A stretch of DNA of 64,000 nucleotides from JAVJSU01 sp040219275. GTDB taxonomy: Bacteria; Chloroflexota; Anaerolineae; Aggregatilineales; Phototrophicaceae. The DNA is taken from assembly GCA_040219275.1 (NCBI GenBank), contig JAVJSU010000085.1, positions 176,254 to 240,253 of the forward strand, in the 5' to 3' direction. Below, one piece after another: positions 1 through 8,361 of this stretch; positions within the stretch are counted from its first letter, which is position 1; each line of letters starts with the position of its first letter. Both the position numbers and the translations under genes were made by a program. The notes under the pieces are model-generated. The model was not told the origin of the DNA. It was given only the letters and a program-made list of their open reading frames with translations, and made no database searches.

Positions 1-1
1 C

Positions 2-76
2 GGGATACGGCTACAGGGCACAGGCGCGCTGGTGAATCGTCTTGATATTTATGAAATGCCATCAATCTGGCGGTAA
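2..76 (+). CDS. C-terminal end of a truncated upstream gene (possible GH32-type glycosidase)
   Basis: An open frame enters from the left edge and stops at TAA 74-76, giving 24 residues that end in LDIYEMPSIW-R. Many GH32 fructan or sucrose hydrolases end in a similar short strand of the type L-x-V/I-Y-x-L-K-S-I-W, so this may be the last beta-strand of such an enzyme; this is recalled similarity over a very short stretch. A six-base inverted repeat (67-72 and 81-86) overlaps the stop codon and could be a weak 3' hairpin. If the reading is right, the ABC importer that follows may carry sucrose or fructo-oligosaccharides. Confidence 0.4.
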   Translation, partial: GIRLQGTGALVNRLDIYEMPSIWR

Positions 77-230
77 TTTTCGCCAGTGAGTTTCAACAGA
101 TGGGACACATGCCGTTCGGCAAAAAAACAATAGGAGGTTGCTATCGATAAAACGTTACGCACGTACAAAACGACCTATCGGATTTTTCTTTCAATTAAAA
201 GTCAAACACGTTATTTAAGAGGACAAGAGA

Positions 231-1505
231 ATGAATAATAAACGCTGGTTTTCGCTCATTATGCTCGTCGCGATATTTATTTTTGGCGGCTCGGTTATCG
301 CTCAGGATGCGGCAGTTTTAGAACTGTGGTATCACGGTGCCGGTAATGAAGTTGAAAGTTCAATTGTTCGTCAGATCATTGATGATTTCAACGCCTCACA
401 GAGCGATTATGTGGTCGAATTGCAAGATTTCCCACAACAATCCTACAATGAATCTGTCGTCGCCGCCGCACTTGCCGGTGACCTGCCGGACATCATCGAC
501 GTTGATGGTCCGGTGATGCCGAATTGGGCATGGTCTGGCTATCTGCAACCTATTGAACTACCGGAAGGCACACTTGATGGATTCCTTCCCGGTGCAGTTG
601 GTATCTGGGACGGTGAAGTCTACTCCGTCGGTCTGTGGGAAGCGGCGATTGCAATGTATGCTCGTCGTTCCGTTTTAGAAGCCAACGATATTCGTATCCC
701 GACCTTAGAAGAACCGTGGTCATTGGAAGAATTTGACTCCGCACTAGAAACCCTGCAAGCGACGGGCGAATTCGACTATGCGTTAGACCTCGGTATGAAC
801 GATCAAGGTGAATGGTATCCCTATGCGTTCCTTCCCCTGATGAAGAGCTTCGGTGGCGATCTGATTGATCGTGATACCTACCTGAGCGCAGAAGGCGTAC
901 TCAACGGTGAAGAAGCCGTTGCGTGGGGTGAATGGTGGCAAAGCCTGTTTGAACGTGGTTTAGCCCCCGGCACATCACAGGATGTTGGTGACCGTCAGAC
1001 CGGTTTCATTGATGGTAACTACGCGTTGCAATGGAATGGTAACTGGGCGGCAGTTGATGCTCTGGCGGCATGGGGCGATGATCTGCTCTTCCTACCTGCA
1101 CCGGACTTCGGCAATGGTAATTATATCGGTGGGGCTTCATGGCAATGGGCAGTCTCCGCAGACAGTGAAAATCCTGAAGGTGCGAACGCGTTCATCGAAT
1201 TCGCTATTCAAGATGAGTACTTCGCCGCTTTCTCCGATGCCATTGGTTTACTGCCTCCGACAGCAAGCGCGGCGGCAATGACCGAAAATTACTCCGAAGG
1301 TGGACCACTTGAGGTCTTCTTCGAACTGAGTAACCAACAAGCTCTGCTTCGCCCACCAACACCCGGTTACGTCGTGATGGCGCTCGTATTCCAGGATTTG
1401 GCGATGAATATTGCGAATGGTGCTGATGTTCAGGAACAATTGGATGCGGCTGTTGATGAAATTGACCGTGACATCGAAAATAATGGTGGCTTTGGCTTTG
1501 AATAA
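231..1505 (+). CDS. Carbohydrate ABC transporter substrate-binding protein
   Basis: This is an extracytoplasmic solute-binding protein of the family-1 (SBP_bac_1, MalE-like) group that would deliver a sugar to the two permeases encoded next. The first 24 residues are a signal peptide (KR, then a hydrophobic core ending SVIA); no lipobox cysteine is present. The mature protein of about 400 residues has the usual family pattern, with an early LWYHG strand and a central W-rich sugar-contact region (WNGNWAAVDALAAWG, about residue 265). GAGG lies about nine bases before the ATG. No ATPase gene is linked, so the importer probably shares a MsmX/UgpC-type ATPase encoded elsewhere. The substrate cannot be read from sequence; the upstream gene tail weakly suggests a fructan or sucrose. 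Confidence 0.92.
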   Translation: MNNKRWFSLIMLVAIFIFGGSVIAQDAAVLELWYHGAGNEVESSIVRQIIDDFNASQSDYVVELQDFPQQSYNESVVAAALAGDLPDIIDVDGPVMPNWAWSGYLQPIELPEGTLDGFLPGAVGIWDGEVYSVGLWEAAIAMYARRSVLEANDIRIPTLEEPWSLEEFDSALETLQATGEFDYALDLGMNDQGEWYPYAFLPLMKSFGGDLIDRDTYLSAEGVLNGEEAVAWGEWWQSLFERGLAPGTSQDVGDRQTGFIDGNYALQWNGNWAAVDALAAWGDDLLFLPAPDFGNGNYIGGASWQWAVSADSENPEGANAFIEFAIQDEYFAAFSDAIGLLPPTASAAAMTENYSEGGPLEVFFELSNQQALLRPPTPGYVVMALVFQDLAMNIANGADVQEQLDAAVDEIDRDIENNGGFGFE

Positions 1506-1541
1506 ATAACTTATTGCGGAACAACATCCGCGATCCTCGTC

Positions 1542-1575
1542 GGTGGGTGCGTCTTCACTGTATGGCGCATCCACC
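1542..1575 (+). promoter_or_regulatory. Intercistronic hairpin after the binding-protein gene
   Basis: Ten-base arms GGTGGGTGCG (1542-1551) and CGCATCCACC (1566-1575) pair with one G-U and a 14-base loop. There is no T-run, so it is more likely an RNA-stabilising or attenuating hairpin that lets the binding protein be made in excess over the permeases, as known for malE-type operons. The role is inferred. Confidence 0.5.
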
Positions 1576-1613
1576 CACTCTCCCACTCCGCACGTATCAG
1601 GAGTATCCACTTA

Positions 1614-2756
1614 ATGGCTGAAACCAACTTACAAAGTACAGCGATACCGAAAGACCGTTCTTTTACCTTACTTAATACGGGATCTAACCGGCGTAATGAA
1701 GCAATCGTCGGCTGGTTGATGGCGGCACCTGCCTTGCTTGGTATTCTTGCCTTCGTCATTGTTCCGTTTATTTTTGCATTCGGCATTTCTTTAACCAATC
1801 AGCGACTCATTTCACCAAATCCAGCGGAATGGGTTGGCTTACGAAATTTTAACCAGTTGCTCAACATCCGTACCTTCACGCTTGATCCAGTCGTAGACGA
1901 AGCAACGGGCGAATACGTGATTGATGAAGACGGCGAAATTGAATATCCCGCCCTGCGTGACTTTACGCGTGGCAATCCAGATTATCCGCAATTAGACGGA
2001 CTGCGGGAGCTAACCTCGTGGAAGCAAGGAGATACCCGCGTGATTTTACTGGCGAGTGATCCAGTATTTATGCGGGCGCTCATCAATACAATCTTATTTG
2101 TCGTTGTCGTTGCGCCATTACAGGGTGGATTGGCGCTGATATTGGCGGTGATAATCAATCAACCTATCCGGGGGATCAACATTTTCCGCACGATTTACTT
2201 TATGCCGGTGGTCGTCTCGATGGTGATTGTGGCGATGTTGTGGCGTTTCATCTATGACGGGCAGAACGGCTTGCTGAACACGGTGCTGAATGCCCTGTCG
2301 CTCGGCACGTTCCAGCCGGTGGATTGGCTCGGCAATTCAAACACAGCCTTACCCGCGCTTATCGTGATGTCCGTGTGGCAAGGGGTGGGCTTCCATATGG
2401 TGATCTGGCTGGCGGGCTTACAAAACATCCCCACCACCCTCTATGAAGCCGCATCGGTTTCTGGCGCAAATAGCTGGCAGAAGTTCCGCTTTGTGACGTG
2501 GCCCGGTCTGCGAAACACCGCGATTTTCGTGCTGGTCATCATCACGATGCAGGGCTTTAGCCTCTATACACAGGTGCAGGTCATGACGCGTGGCGGTCCG
2601 CTGGATTCCACGCAGTCTGTTGTTTTCCAGTCGGTCATTCGTGGTTTTGAGCGTCAAGATATCGCAGGTGGATCGGCAATCTCGGTGATCTTCTTCCTGA
2701 TGGTGCTGTCCGTCTCGCTCATCCAAACCTTCTTGACACGGGATAGGAGTACGTAA
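1614..2756 (+). CDS. Sugar ABC transporter permease, MalF/UgpA type
   Basis: First membrane subunit of the importer. It has an N-terminal transmembrane helix (about 32-57, VGWLMAAPALLGILAFVIVP), an extracytoplasmic insert of about 100 acidic residues, then a block of five further helices. The permease EAA loop is visible near residue 277 (YEAASVSGANSWQKFRF), the site that docks on the ATPase. At 380 residues it is longer than the usual 290-320, the excess being the periplasmic insert. AGGAG lies ten bases before the ATG. The next permease starts three bases after the stop, so the two are translationally linked. Confidence 0.93.
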   Translation: MAETNLQSTAIPKDRSFTLLNTGSNRRNEAIVGWLMAAPALLGILAFVIVPFIFAFGISLTNQRLISPNPAEWVGLRNFNQLLNIRTFTLDPVVDEATGEYVIDEDGEIEYPALRDFTRGNPDYPQLDGLRELTSWKQGDTRVILLASDPVFMRALINTILFVVVVAPLQGGLALILAVIINQPIRGINIFRTIYFMPVVVSMVIVAMLWRFIYDGQNGLLNTVLNALSLGTFQPVDWLGNSNTALPALIVMSVWQGVGFHMVIWLAGLQNIPTTLYEAASVSGANSWQKFRFVTWPGLRNTAIFVLVIITMQGFSLYTQVQVMTRGGPLDSTQSVVFQSVIRGFERQDIAGGSAISVIFFLMVLSVSLIQTFLTRDRST

Positions 2757-2759
2757 ATC

Positions 2760-3650
2760 ATGGCAACGATGACTATGCAACAACAACCCAAACCTTTCAA
2801 CTATATGCGAGTCGCCAATTATTCCTTGCTGGTTTTTCTGGCATTCGTGTTCATGTTCCCGATTGTATTCATGGTGGTGTCGTCCCTCAAGCCGGATTTA
2901 CAACTCCTGCGGGATACCTCTTCTATACGGGCATTTTTGCCAGTGGGCGATATTTCGGTCAACAATTATCAAGCCGCCTTTGAGCGTGTGCCGATGGCGC
3001 GCTTTATCTTCAATTCGGTGTTTGTGACGGCAACGACGGTCATACTCGGTCTGTTCGTCAATTCGATGGCGGCATACTCGTTTGCGATTTTGCGCTGGAA
3101 GTATAAGAATATCGTCCTCGCGGTGATCGTCGCAACGTTTATCATCCCGTTTGAGACCATCGCCGTCCCGCTGTTGCTGATCGTCAATTCCTTACCGTGG
3201 ATTAGTTCGTCAGGCATCACAACTGGCTGGCTGGATAGTTACCACGTTCAGATTTTGCCGTTCGTGGCGAGTTCTTTCCAGATTTTCCTGTTCTATCAAT
3301 TCTTTAAAGATTTACCGATGGAAGTTGTGGAAGCGGCACGCATCGACGGCGCAAATTCGTTCCAGATTTATGTCCGTGTGATTGTGCCGATTTCCGGTCC
3401 GGTGTTTGCCACAGTCGCCATCCTCAGCTTCCTCGCCATGTGGAATCAGTTCCTATGGCCACTGATGGTGGTGCAATCGGAAACCTACCGTCCGGTGATG
3501 GTCGGCATTCAATACTTCTTCCAGCTTAACGTAGCATGGGGGGAGATCATGGCGTATCTCTCAACCATCACGCTTCCGGTGTTGGTGCTGTATCTCTCAC
3601 TCCAGCGGGCGTTCATCGAAAGTATCGCCTCGACGGGTGTGAAGGGCTAA
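2760..3650 (+). CDS. Sugar ABC transporter permease, MalG/UgpE type
   Basis: Second membrane subunit of the importer, 296 residues with six predicted helices. The EAA loop (VVEAARIDGANSFQIYVRV, near residue 190) matches the MalG group, and the C-terminus ends IESIASTGVKG, a typical tail for this family. GGAG lies ten bases upstream of the ATG. It is the last gene of the operon and is followed by a strong terminator. Together with the preceding permease and the binding protein it lacks only the ATPase for a complete importer. Confidence 0.93.
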   Translation: MATMTMQQQPKPFNYMRVANYSLLVFLAFVFMFPIVFMVVSSLKPDLQLLRDTSSIRAFLPVGDISVNNYQAAFERVPMARFIFNSVFVTATTVILGLFVNSMAAYSFAILRWKYKNIVLAVIVATFIIPFETIAVPLLLIVNSLPWISSSGITTGWLDSYHVQILPFVASSFQIFLFYQFFKDLPMEVVEAARIDGANSFQIYVRVIVPISGPVFATVAILSFLAMWNQFLWPLMVVQSETYRPVMVGIQYFFQLNVAWGEIMAYLSTITLPVLVLYLSLQRAFIESIASTGVKG

Positions 3651-3679
3651 ATCCAACACTGTTCCATATATCATCACAC

Positions 3680-3717
3680 AAAAGGCAATCTCCGACGCAA
3701 ATCGAGATTGCCTTTTT
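3680..3717 (+). terminator. Rho-independent terminator of the first ABC operon
   Basis: Twelve-base arms AAAGGCAATCTC (3681-3692) and GAGATTGCCTTT (3704-3715) form a perfect stem, followed by a T-run. The A-run on the other side could let it also serve the convergent SDR gene. Confidence 0.85.
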
Positions 3718-3753
3718 GAGTATGTCCATCCACGCCTATATATTGCGTACCAA

Positions 3754-4572
3754 TTAGCGATAAAATGACCCGACGAAGCGATCCCACAACCATGCAGAAA
3801 ATACCGTGCGAAACAGCGGCATCATGTGTCCCATCATGCCAACCTTATACCGGGGGCGGGGGTTGGACGCGCCCATGACTTTGACAATGACCGATGCCAC
3901 ACGCTCAGGCATGATATAGCCTGTCGTTTGTTGAGACATTTTATGAAACGCTTGCATCATGTCGCTATACGGATTATCTGGCGTGACAGTCAAGCTCTGT
4001 GCGGAGGAATGCGCCAACGGGGTTAAGACCGGACCCGGTTGAATAAGTACCACTTTAATGCCAAATTGCTTCACCTCTAAGCGTAAGGCATCGCTGATAG
4101 ATTCGACGGCATATTTTGTGGAATGATATGCCCCTGCCAGCGGAAATGTAAATTCACCTCCGGCTGAACTGATATTGATGATGTTTCCGCTTTTTTGTTG
4201 ACGCATCTTAGGTAAGACGAGTTGTGTCATCCGCACCAATCCAAACACGTTGGTTTCATATTGCCTCAACCATTGCTCATTCGTGATGTCTTCAATCGCG
4301 CCCATCTGACCAAAGCCCGCATTGTTGACGAGCACATCCACCGCGCCGTGTTGTGCCTCGACGTAGCGGACTGCTTCAATCATGCTTGCTTCGTCAGTAA
4401 CATCAATGCACAGCGGATGTGCGCCCAGGGTCTTGATGGCTGGAAAGGTATCCTGACGGCGCGCCCCTCCATAAACAATATGTCCCGCCTCAACCGCCTT
4501 TTTTGCGGTTGCATGACCAATGCCGGAGTTGCTCCCCGTGATGAGAATGACTTTTTGCTTTGCTTGTGACAT
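3754..4572 (-). CDS. Short-chain dehydrogenase/reductase
   Basis: Classical SDR oxidoreductase of 272 residues, probably cytoplasmic and NAD(P)-dependent. The cofactor motif TGSNSGIG is at residues 12-19, NNAG at 83-86, the catalytic serine at 135/136 and the Y-x-x-x-K pair at Y149/K153. The start at 4572 is preferred over an upstream ATG at 4602 because an AGGGA site lies eight bases before it and because the divergent promoter's start point would fall between the two ATGs. It diverges from a MerR-type regulator, a common arrangement in which the regulator activates the reductase. The substrate is unknown; the C-terminal part resembles SDRs acting on lipids or xenobiotics. Confidence 0.9.
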   Translation of the reverse strand: MSQAKQKVILITGSNSGIGHATAKKAVEAGHIVYGGARRQDTFPAIKTLGAHPLCIDVTDEASMIEAVRYVEAQHGAVDVLVNNAGFGQMGAIEDITNEQWLRQYETNVFGLVRMTQLVLPKMRQQKSGNIINISSAGGEFTFPLAGAYHSTKYAVESISDALRLEVKQFGIKVVLIQPGPVLTPLAHSSAQSLTVTPDNPYSDMMQAFHKMSQQTTGYIMPERVASVIVKVMGASNPRPRYKVGMMGHMMPLFRTVFSAWLWDRFVGSFYR

Positions 4573-4604
4573 TTCGATTTCCCTTTGACTGTTTGTTGGC
4601 ATCA

Positions 4605-4635
4605 GGATAAACTATGAACCATACTTTATAGTCAA
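4605..4635 (-). promoter_or_regulatory. Putative MerR-type promoter of the SDR gene
   Basis: On the minus strand a TTGACT -35 (4630-4635) is followed by an unusually long 18-19 base spacer and a poor -10 (TTTATC/TTATCC, 4605-4611). The spacer contains an inverted repeat ACTAT (4611-4615) / ATAGT (4628-4632). An over-long spacer with a central dyad is the hallmark of promoters activated by MerR proteins, and the MerR gene starts only 21 bases away on the other strand. Confidence 0.55.
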
Positions 4636-4655
4636 GTGGTTTTAAGGGTCTACTC

Positions 4656-5036
4656 ATGTTAATCAGCGAGTTAGCGCAACGCACAAATTTACCCATCCAC
4701 ACGATTCGCTTCTATGAGCGTGAGGGACTCATTGATGAACGGTTTTTCCACAGGGGAGACAATCGCTATCGGTATTATCATGAGGAAGCCGTCGAACGCA
4801 TCGAGATGATAAAACAGGGGCAATCGGCAGGGTATACCATCACCGAAGTGCGTGAACTTCTACTAACGTGGGATGCAGGGGAACTCACTACCGATGCGAC
4901 AATCAGTTATCTTGAGGATAAAGTCGGCGAGATTTCCCGCAAGATTTTAGAGCTTGAGCAAATTAAGGGCTATCTGACGCAAAAATTAGACAGTCTACGA
5001 ATTTCACCTGAAACCGCCGAAATTGAGCGTGGCTAG
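4656..5036 (+). CDS. MerR-family transcriptional regulator
   Basis: A 126-residue regulator with an N-terminal winged helix (about 1-70; LISELAQRTNLPIHTIRFYE) and a C-terminal dimerisation coiled coil (about 80-118). It contains no cysteine, so it is not a metal or redox sensor of the MerR/CueR/SoxR kind; it falls with the small-molecule or aldehyde-responsive group found beside dehydrogenases. AAGGGT precedes the ATG. It is divergent from the SDR gene and probably controls the shared intergenic promoter. Confidence 0.9.
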   Translation: MLISELAQRTNLPIHTIRFYEREGLIDERFFHRGDNRYRYYHEEAVERIEMIKQGQSAGYTITEVRELLLTWDAGELTTDATISYLEDKVGEISRKILELEQIKGYLTQKLDSLRISPETAEIERG

Positions 5037-5096
5037 GTACATCTCAAATCCCTACAGACATCCACACAATTTGTTGCTAATCTTAGCTTTTTATTC

Positions 5097-5117
5097 ATTG
5101 CTCATTGCTCATTGCTC
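5097..5117. repeat. Heptanucleotide tandem repeat (ATTGCTC x3)
   Basis: Three perfect copies of ATTGCTC lie immediately before and across the assigned start of the next gene. Similar seven-base-phased repeats occur at 35741 and 48851. Confidence 0.8.
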
Positions 5118-6653
5118 GACACTTGTTCTCGAAAGGCTAATCCCATCGGCACGGTAACACATAACACGCCCCTGCGCCTTTTACATCTCGCCTTAATGAT
5201 TGTGGCGTTCGGCTTCATCGTGGTCTATGTGGTCATCGCCATGAGTCGCCTAACCTTTCCTTATGATATTCAGTGGATGGAAGGCGGCATGGTCGATCAT
5301 GTCCGGCGCATCATGGCGGGCGAGCCACTTTATGTCGCGCCGGATGTCGATTTTACGCCCTATATTTACACGCCTTTCTATTTTTACGTCTCCGCCGCCG
5401 TCTCTACGGTGACTGGAGTCGGGTTGTTCCAGTTGCGCCTCGTCTCATTGTTTGCCTCGCTAGTTTCCTTTGCACTGATCGGGGCACTCGTCCGGCATGA
5501 AACGCGCAACACGTTCGCGGCGATAGTGAGCGTGGGGCTGTTTTCGGCGACATTTGTGCTCGGCGGTGCATGGTTTGATCTGGCACGCAACGACACTCTC
5601 ATGCTGGCGCTGGTGCTCGGCGGGATGTACGTGGCGAAAGTCGTTGACTCATGGCGTGGGGTGGTGATGAGTGCCGTTTTGTTCACGCTGGCGGGATTGA
5701 CTAAACAGACTGCCTTAGCCATCGCCATTGCCATCGCCGTCTATTACGCGCTCACCAATTGGCGCTATGGTCTGGCATTCGTGGCGATCTTCGGTGGGCT
5801 GACCCTCGCGTTCACGCTGGCGCTCGATTCCGCCTCTAACGGCTGGTACACCTATTACGCCTTTGATCTACCCGGTCAGCATCCGTGGGTGTGGGCGATG
5901 CTGGTGGATTTCTGGCGACTTGATCTCGCGCCGGTCATCGTCGCGGGCGGGGTGGGGCTGATCTATCTCCTGACCATCTGGCGCGACTCATGGCGTAACT
6001 TTCTCTTTTATGGTTTGCTGGCAGGGGCGATGATCGGCAGTGCGTGGCTCTCGCGTCTGCACGAAGGCGGCTATATCAACGTGCTGATTCCGGCGTTCGC
6101 CATGATTGCCATTACGTTTGGCTTGGGCGTGGATCGTCTCGCAAAGTTGACGTTCATTACCCGTCATCCGTCGCGCCTCGTCATGATATATGCGCTCTGT
6201 CTGGTGCAATTCGCCTTGCTGATTTATACGCCCGCCGATCACATGCCGACCTCTGCAGATCGTGCCGCAGGTGAGCATGTTGTAGAGACGATTCGCAATA
6301 TCGACGGTGATGTGTGGATGGTGCATCATGGCTACATCAGCTATCGCGCTGGCAAAGATGCCATTTTCGCCCATCGCATGGCGCTTGAAGATGTCATGCG
6401 CGGCACAGATACGCAAATCCGCGATGCGCTGGCGGAAAATATTCAGCAAGCCATCGCCGAGCAACGTTTTTCGGCAATCATCTTCGATGGCTCGCGTGAT
6501 GATTTCATTCTGGTGGATTATTATTTCGCCAATTTGCAGGAGTTTTACGTCGGCGTGGGTGAAATTCTGCCCGAAGAATTTGACGGCGCGTTGTGGTCAC
6601 GGACTGGCTTACCCGTGCGCCCCTATTATATCTTCGTGCCGATTTCGGGATGA
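5112..6653 (+). CDS. Multipass membrane glycosyltransferase, GT-C / GT39-like
   Basis: A 513-residue integral membrane protein of the ArnT/PMT_2-like superfamily, which transfers sugars from polyprenyl-phosphate donors at the outer face of the membrane. About ten hydrophobic segments follow an N-terminal helix (about 25-48), and the first extracytoplasmic loop carries acidic residues (DIQWMEGG) in the place where GT-C enzymes keep their catalytic Asp/Glu. A soluble tail of about 120 residues follows. The start is uncertain: the TTG at 5112 lies inside a tandem repeat without a ribosome site, and ATG at 5196 would still leave the first helix. Acceptor and donor are unknown. Confidence 0.7.
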   Translation: MLDTCSRKANPIGTVTHNTPLRLLHLALMIVAFGFIVVYVVIAMSRLTFPYDIQWMEGGMVDHVRRIMAGEPLYVAPDVDFTPYIYTPFYFYVSAAVSTVTGVGLFQLRLVSLFASLVSFALIGALVRHETRNTFAAIVSVGLFSATFVLGGAWFDLARNDTLMLALVLGGMYVAKVVDSWRGVVMSAVLFTLAGLTKQTALAIAIAIAVYYALTNWRYGLAFVAIFGGLTLAFTLALDSASNGWYTYYAFDLPGQHPWVWAMLVDFWRLDLAPVIVAGGVGLIYLLTIWRDSWRNFLFYGLLAGAMIGSAWLSRLHEGGYINVLIPAFAMIAITFGLGVDRLAKLTFITRHPSRLVMIYALCLVQFALLIYTPADHMPTSADRAAGEHVVETIRNIDGDVWMVHHGYISYRAGKDAIFAHRMALEDVMRGTDTQIRDALAENIQQAIAEQRFSAIIFDGSRDDFILVDYYFANLQEFYVGVGEILPEEFDGALWSRTGLPVRPYYIFVPISG

Positions 6654-6671
6654 TCTAACGCCAACGTGGTA

Positions 6672-6701
6672 TTAAACAGTTGCTTGAGTTTTCGTTATGA
6701 T
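6672..6701 (+). promoter_or_regulatory. Candidate promoter of the first M32 peptidase gene
   Basis: TTAAAC, an 18-base spacer and TATGAT. The same block (about 30 bases with few changes) occurs before the second M32 gene at 8292-8321, so it was conserved after duplication. Confidence 0.45.
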
Positions 6702-6739
6702 CGTCATCATCTGGCATCTTAATTTGAAAGCGCCCACTC

Positions 6740-8269
6740 ATGACCGCCTACGATGACCTGAATCAACACATCGCTGAATATAACGACCTGCTGAACATCA
6801 TCAACCTGTTGAAATGGGACATGCGGACGTGTATGCCCTCCGGTGGGTCGGCAACACGCGGTCAACAATTGGCGACTCTCTCGCGCATGGCAAAAGACCA
6901 TTTCACCAGCGACAAAACCGCCCGTTTGCTGGATTCTGCGGAAAGTGAAATTGCCAGCGAAGACGCGGACTCCTATCGGGTGCGGATCGTTCGACAGACC
7001 CGTGAGTATTATGAAATCGTCAATCGCATCCCGTCTGAGTTACTGGGCAAAGTCGCCACACTTCAACCGACATCGGAGCATGTGTGGGAGCACGCCAAAA
7101 AGAACGCCGATTACGCCACCTTTAAACCTTATCTCCAGCAAATGCTCGACCTCAAACGTGAAATTGCCGACTACATTGGCTATGAAGACCACCCCTTTGA
7201 TGCGCTGGTGTTTGAATTTGAGCCGAGCATGACTGCCGCCAAACTCAAGGCGTTGTTTGATGATCTCAAAAGTGGACTCCTGCCATTGCTGAATAAAATC
7301 ATGGACAACGACAAGTCCCTGCCCAAAGATTTATGGTCAATGCGCTATCCGGTGGAGCAACAACGCGCCTTCTCGCTGGCAATGGCGAAGCGCATCGGCT
7401 ATGACCTGACTCGCGGACGCTTAGACATCGCCCCGCATCCCTTTGAGATTTCGTTCACGCGCAACGATGTTCGCATCGCCACCCGTTATGATGACCATTT
7501 TATGCCGATGGCGCTCTTCGGCACGCTCCACGAAGCCGGACACGCCCTCTATGAGCAAGCTGTTGATCCATCGCTCACACGCACAGCACTCACCACCGAT
7601 TTTCTCGGTCAATATGCCGTCGGCGGGACAAGCTATGGCGTGCATGAATTTTCCTCGCGCCTGTGGGAAAACGTCATCGGGCATAGTCGGGCATTCTGGG
7701 AGGTCAATTTCGCCGAACTCCAGACCTATTTTCCCGAACAACTCAACGGCGTGGATGTCGATTTGTTTTACCGCGCCGTGAATCGTGTGAAGCCGAGCTT
7801 GATCCATGTGGATGCGGACGAAGTGACCTATAACCTGCACATCATGCTCCGTGTGGAGATCGAATTGGGGATGCTTGATGGTAGAATTAACCTCGATGAT
7901 TTGCCGGACGTTTGGAACGCCAAAATGCAGGAGTATCTCGGTGTGACTCCGCCAGATGATGGGGTGGGCGTGTTGCAGGATGTGCATTGGTCGGGCGGGG
8001 GATTCGGCTCGTTTCCCGGCTACACCGTCGGCAATGTGCTCTCAGGGCAATTTATGGAAGCCGCCCACGCACAAGACCCGAACATCCAGACCGCGCTCAA
8101 CAATGGGGATTATGCCCCCCTGCGTGAGTGGCTGACGGACAATATCTATCGTCACGGACGCGCATACAGTAGCACGGAATTGCTCCAACGCGTGACCGGA
8201 CGCGACCTGACCACCGCGCCTTATTTGACCTATCTGAACGACAAATTCACCGATTTATACGATCTATAG
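6740..8269 (+). CDS. Carboxypeptidase Taq, peptidase family M32 (copy 1)
   Basis: A 509-residue cytoplasmic zinc metallocarboxypeptidase that trims residues from peptide C-termini. The zinc site HEAGH is at 264-268 and the third ligand lies in the family motif GVHEFSSRLWEN about 30 residues later; the family GTxYGxHE region (GGTSYGVHE) is intact. Length matches the family (about 500). It is followed after 92 bases by a second, closely related M32 gene of identical length, a tandem duplication. No terminator is seen between the copies, but each has its own candidate promoter. Confidence 0.95.
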   Translation: MTAYDDLNQHIAEYNDLLNIINLLKWDMRTCMPSGGSATRGQQLATLSRMAKDHFTSDKTARLLDSAESEIASEDADSYRVRIVRQTREYYEIVNRIPSELLGKVATLQPTSEHVWEHAKKNADYATFKPYLQQMLDLKREIADYIGYEDHPFDALVFEFEPSMTAAKLKALFDDLKSGLLPLLNKIMDNDKSLPKDLWSMRYPVEQQRAFSLAMAKRIGYDLTRGRLDIAPHPFEISFTRNDVRIATRYDDHFMPMALFGTLHEAGHALYEQAVDPSLTRTALTTDFLGQYAVGGTSYGVHEFSSRLWENVIGHSRAFWEVNFAELQTYFPEQLNGVDVDLFYRAVNRVKPSLIHVDADEVTYNLHIMLRVEIELGMLDGRINLDDLPDVWNAKMQEYLGVTPPDDGVGVLQDVHWSGGGFGSFPGYTVGNVLSGQFMEAAHAQDPNIQTALNNGDYAPLREWLTDNIYRHGRAYSSTELLQRVTGRDLTTAPYLTYLNDKFTDLYDL

Positions 8270-8291
8270 ACCCAAAAAAGATGCTGTGGAC

Positions 8292-8321
8292 TTAAACAGT
8301 TGCTTGATATTTCGTTATTAT
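8292..8321 (+). promoter_or_regulatory. Candidate promoter of the second M32 peptidase gene
   Basis: TTAAAC, 18 bases, TATTAT; nearly the same as the element before copy 1, including the spacer core AGTTGCTTGA. Confidence 0.45.
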
Positions 8322-8361
8322 CCCGTTGGATTAGTTCACTATTGCGAAAGCGAAACCACCT

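Noticed and set aside
7421..7987. 188-codon minus-strand frame within the first M32 gene
   Set aside because: Antisense shadow of a conserved enzyme; no ribosome site.
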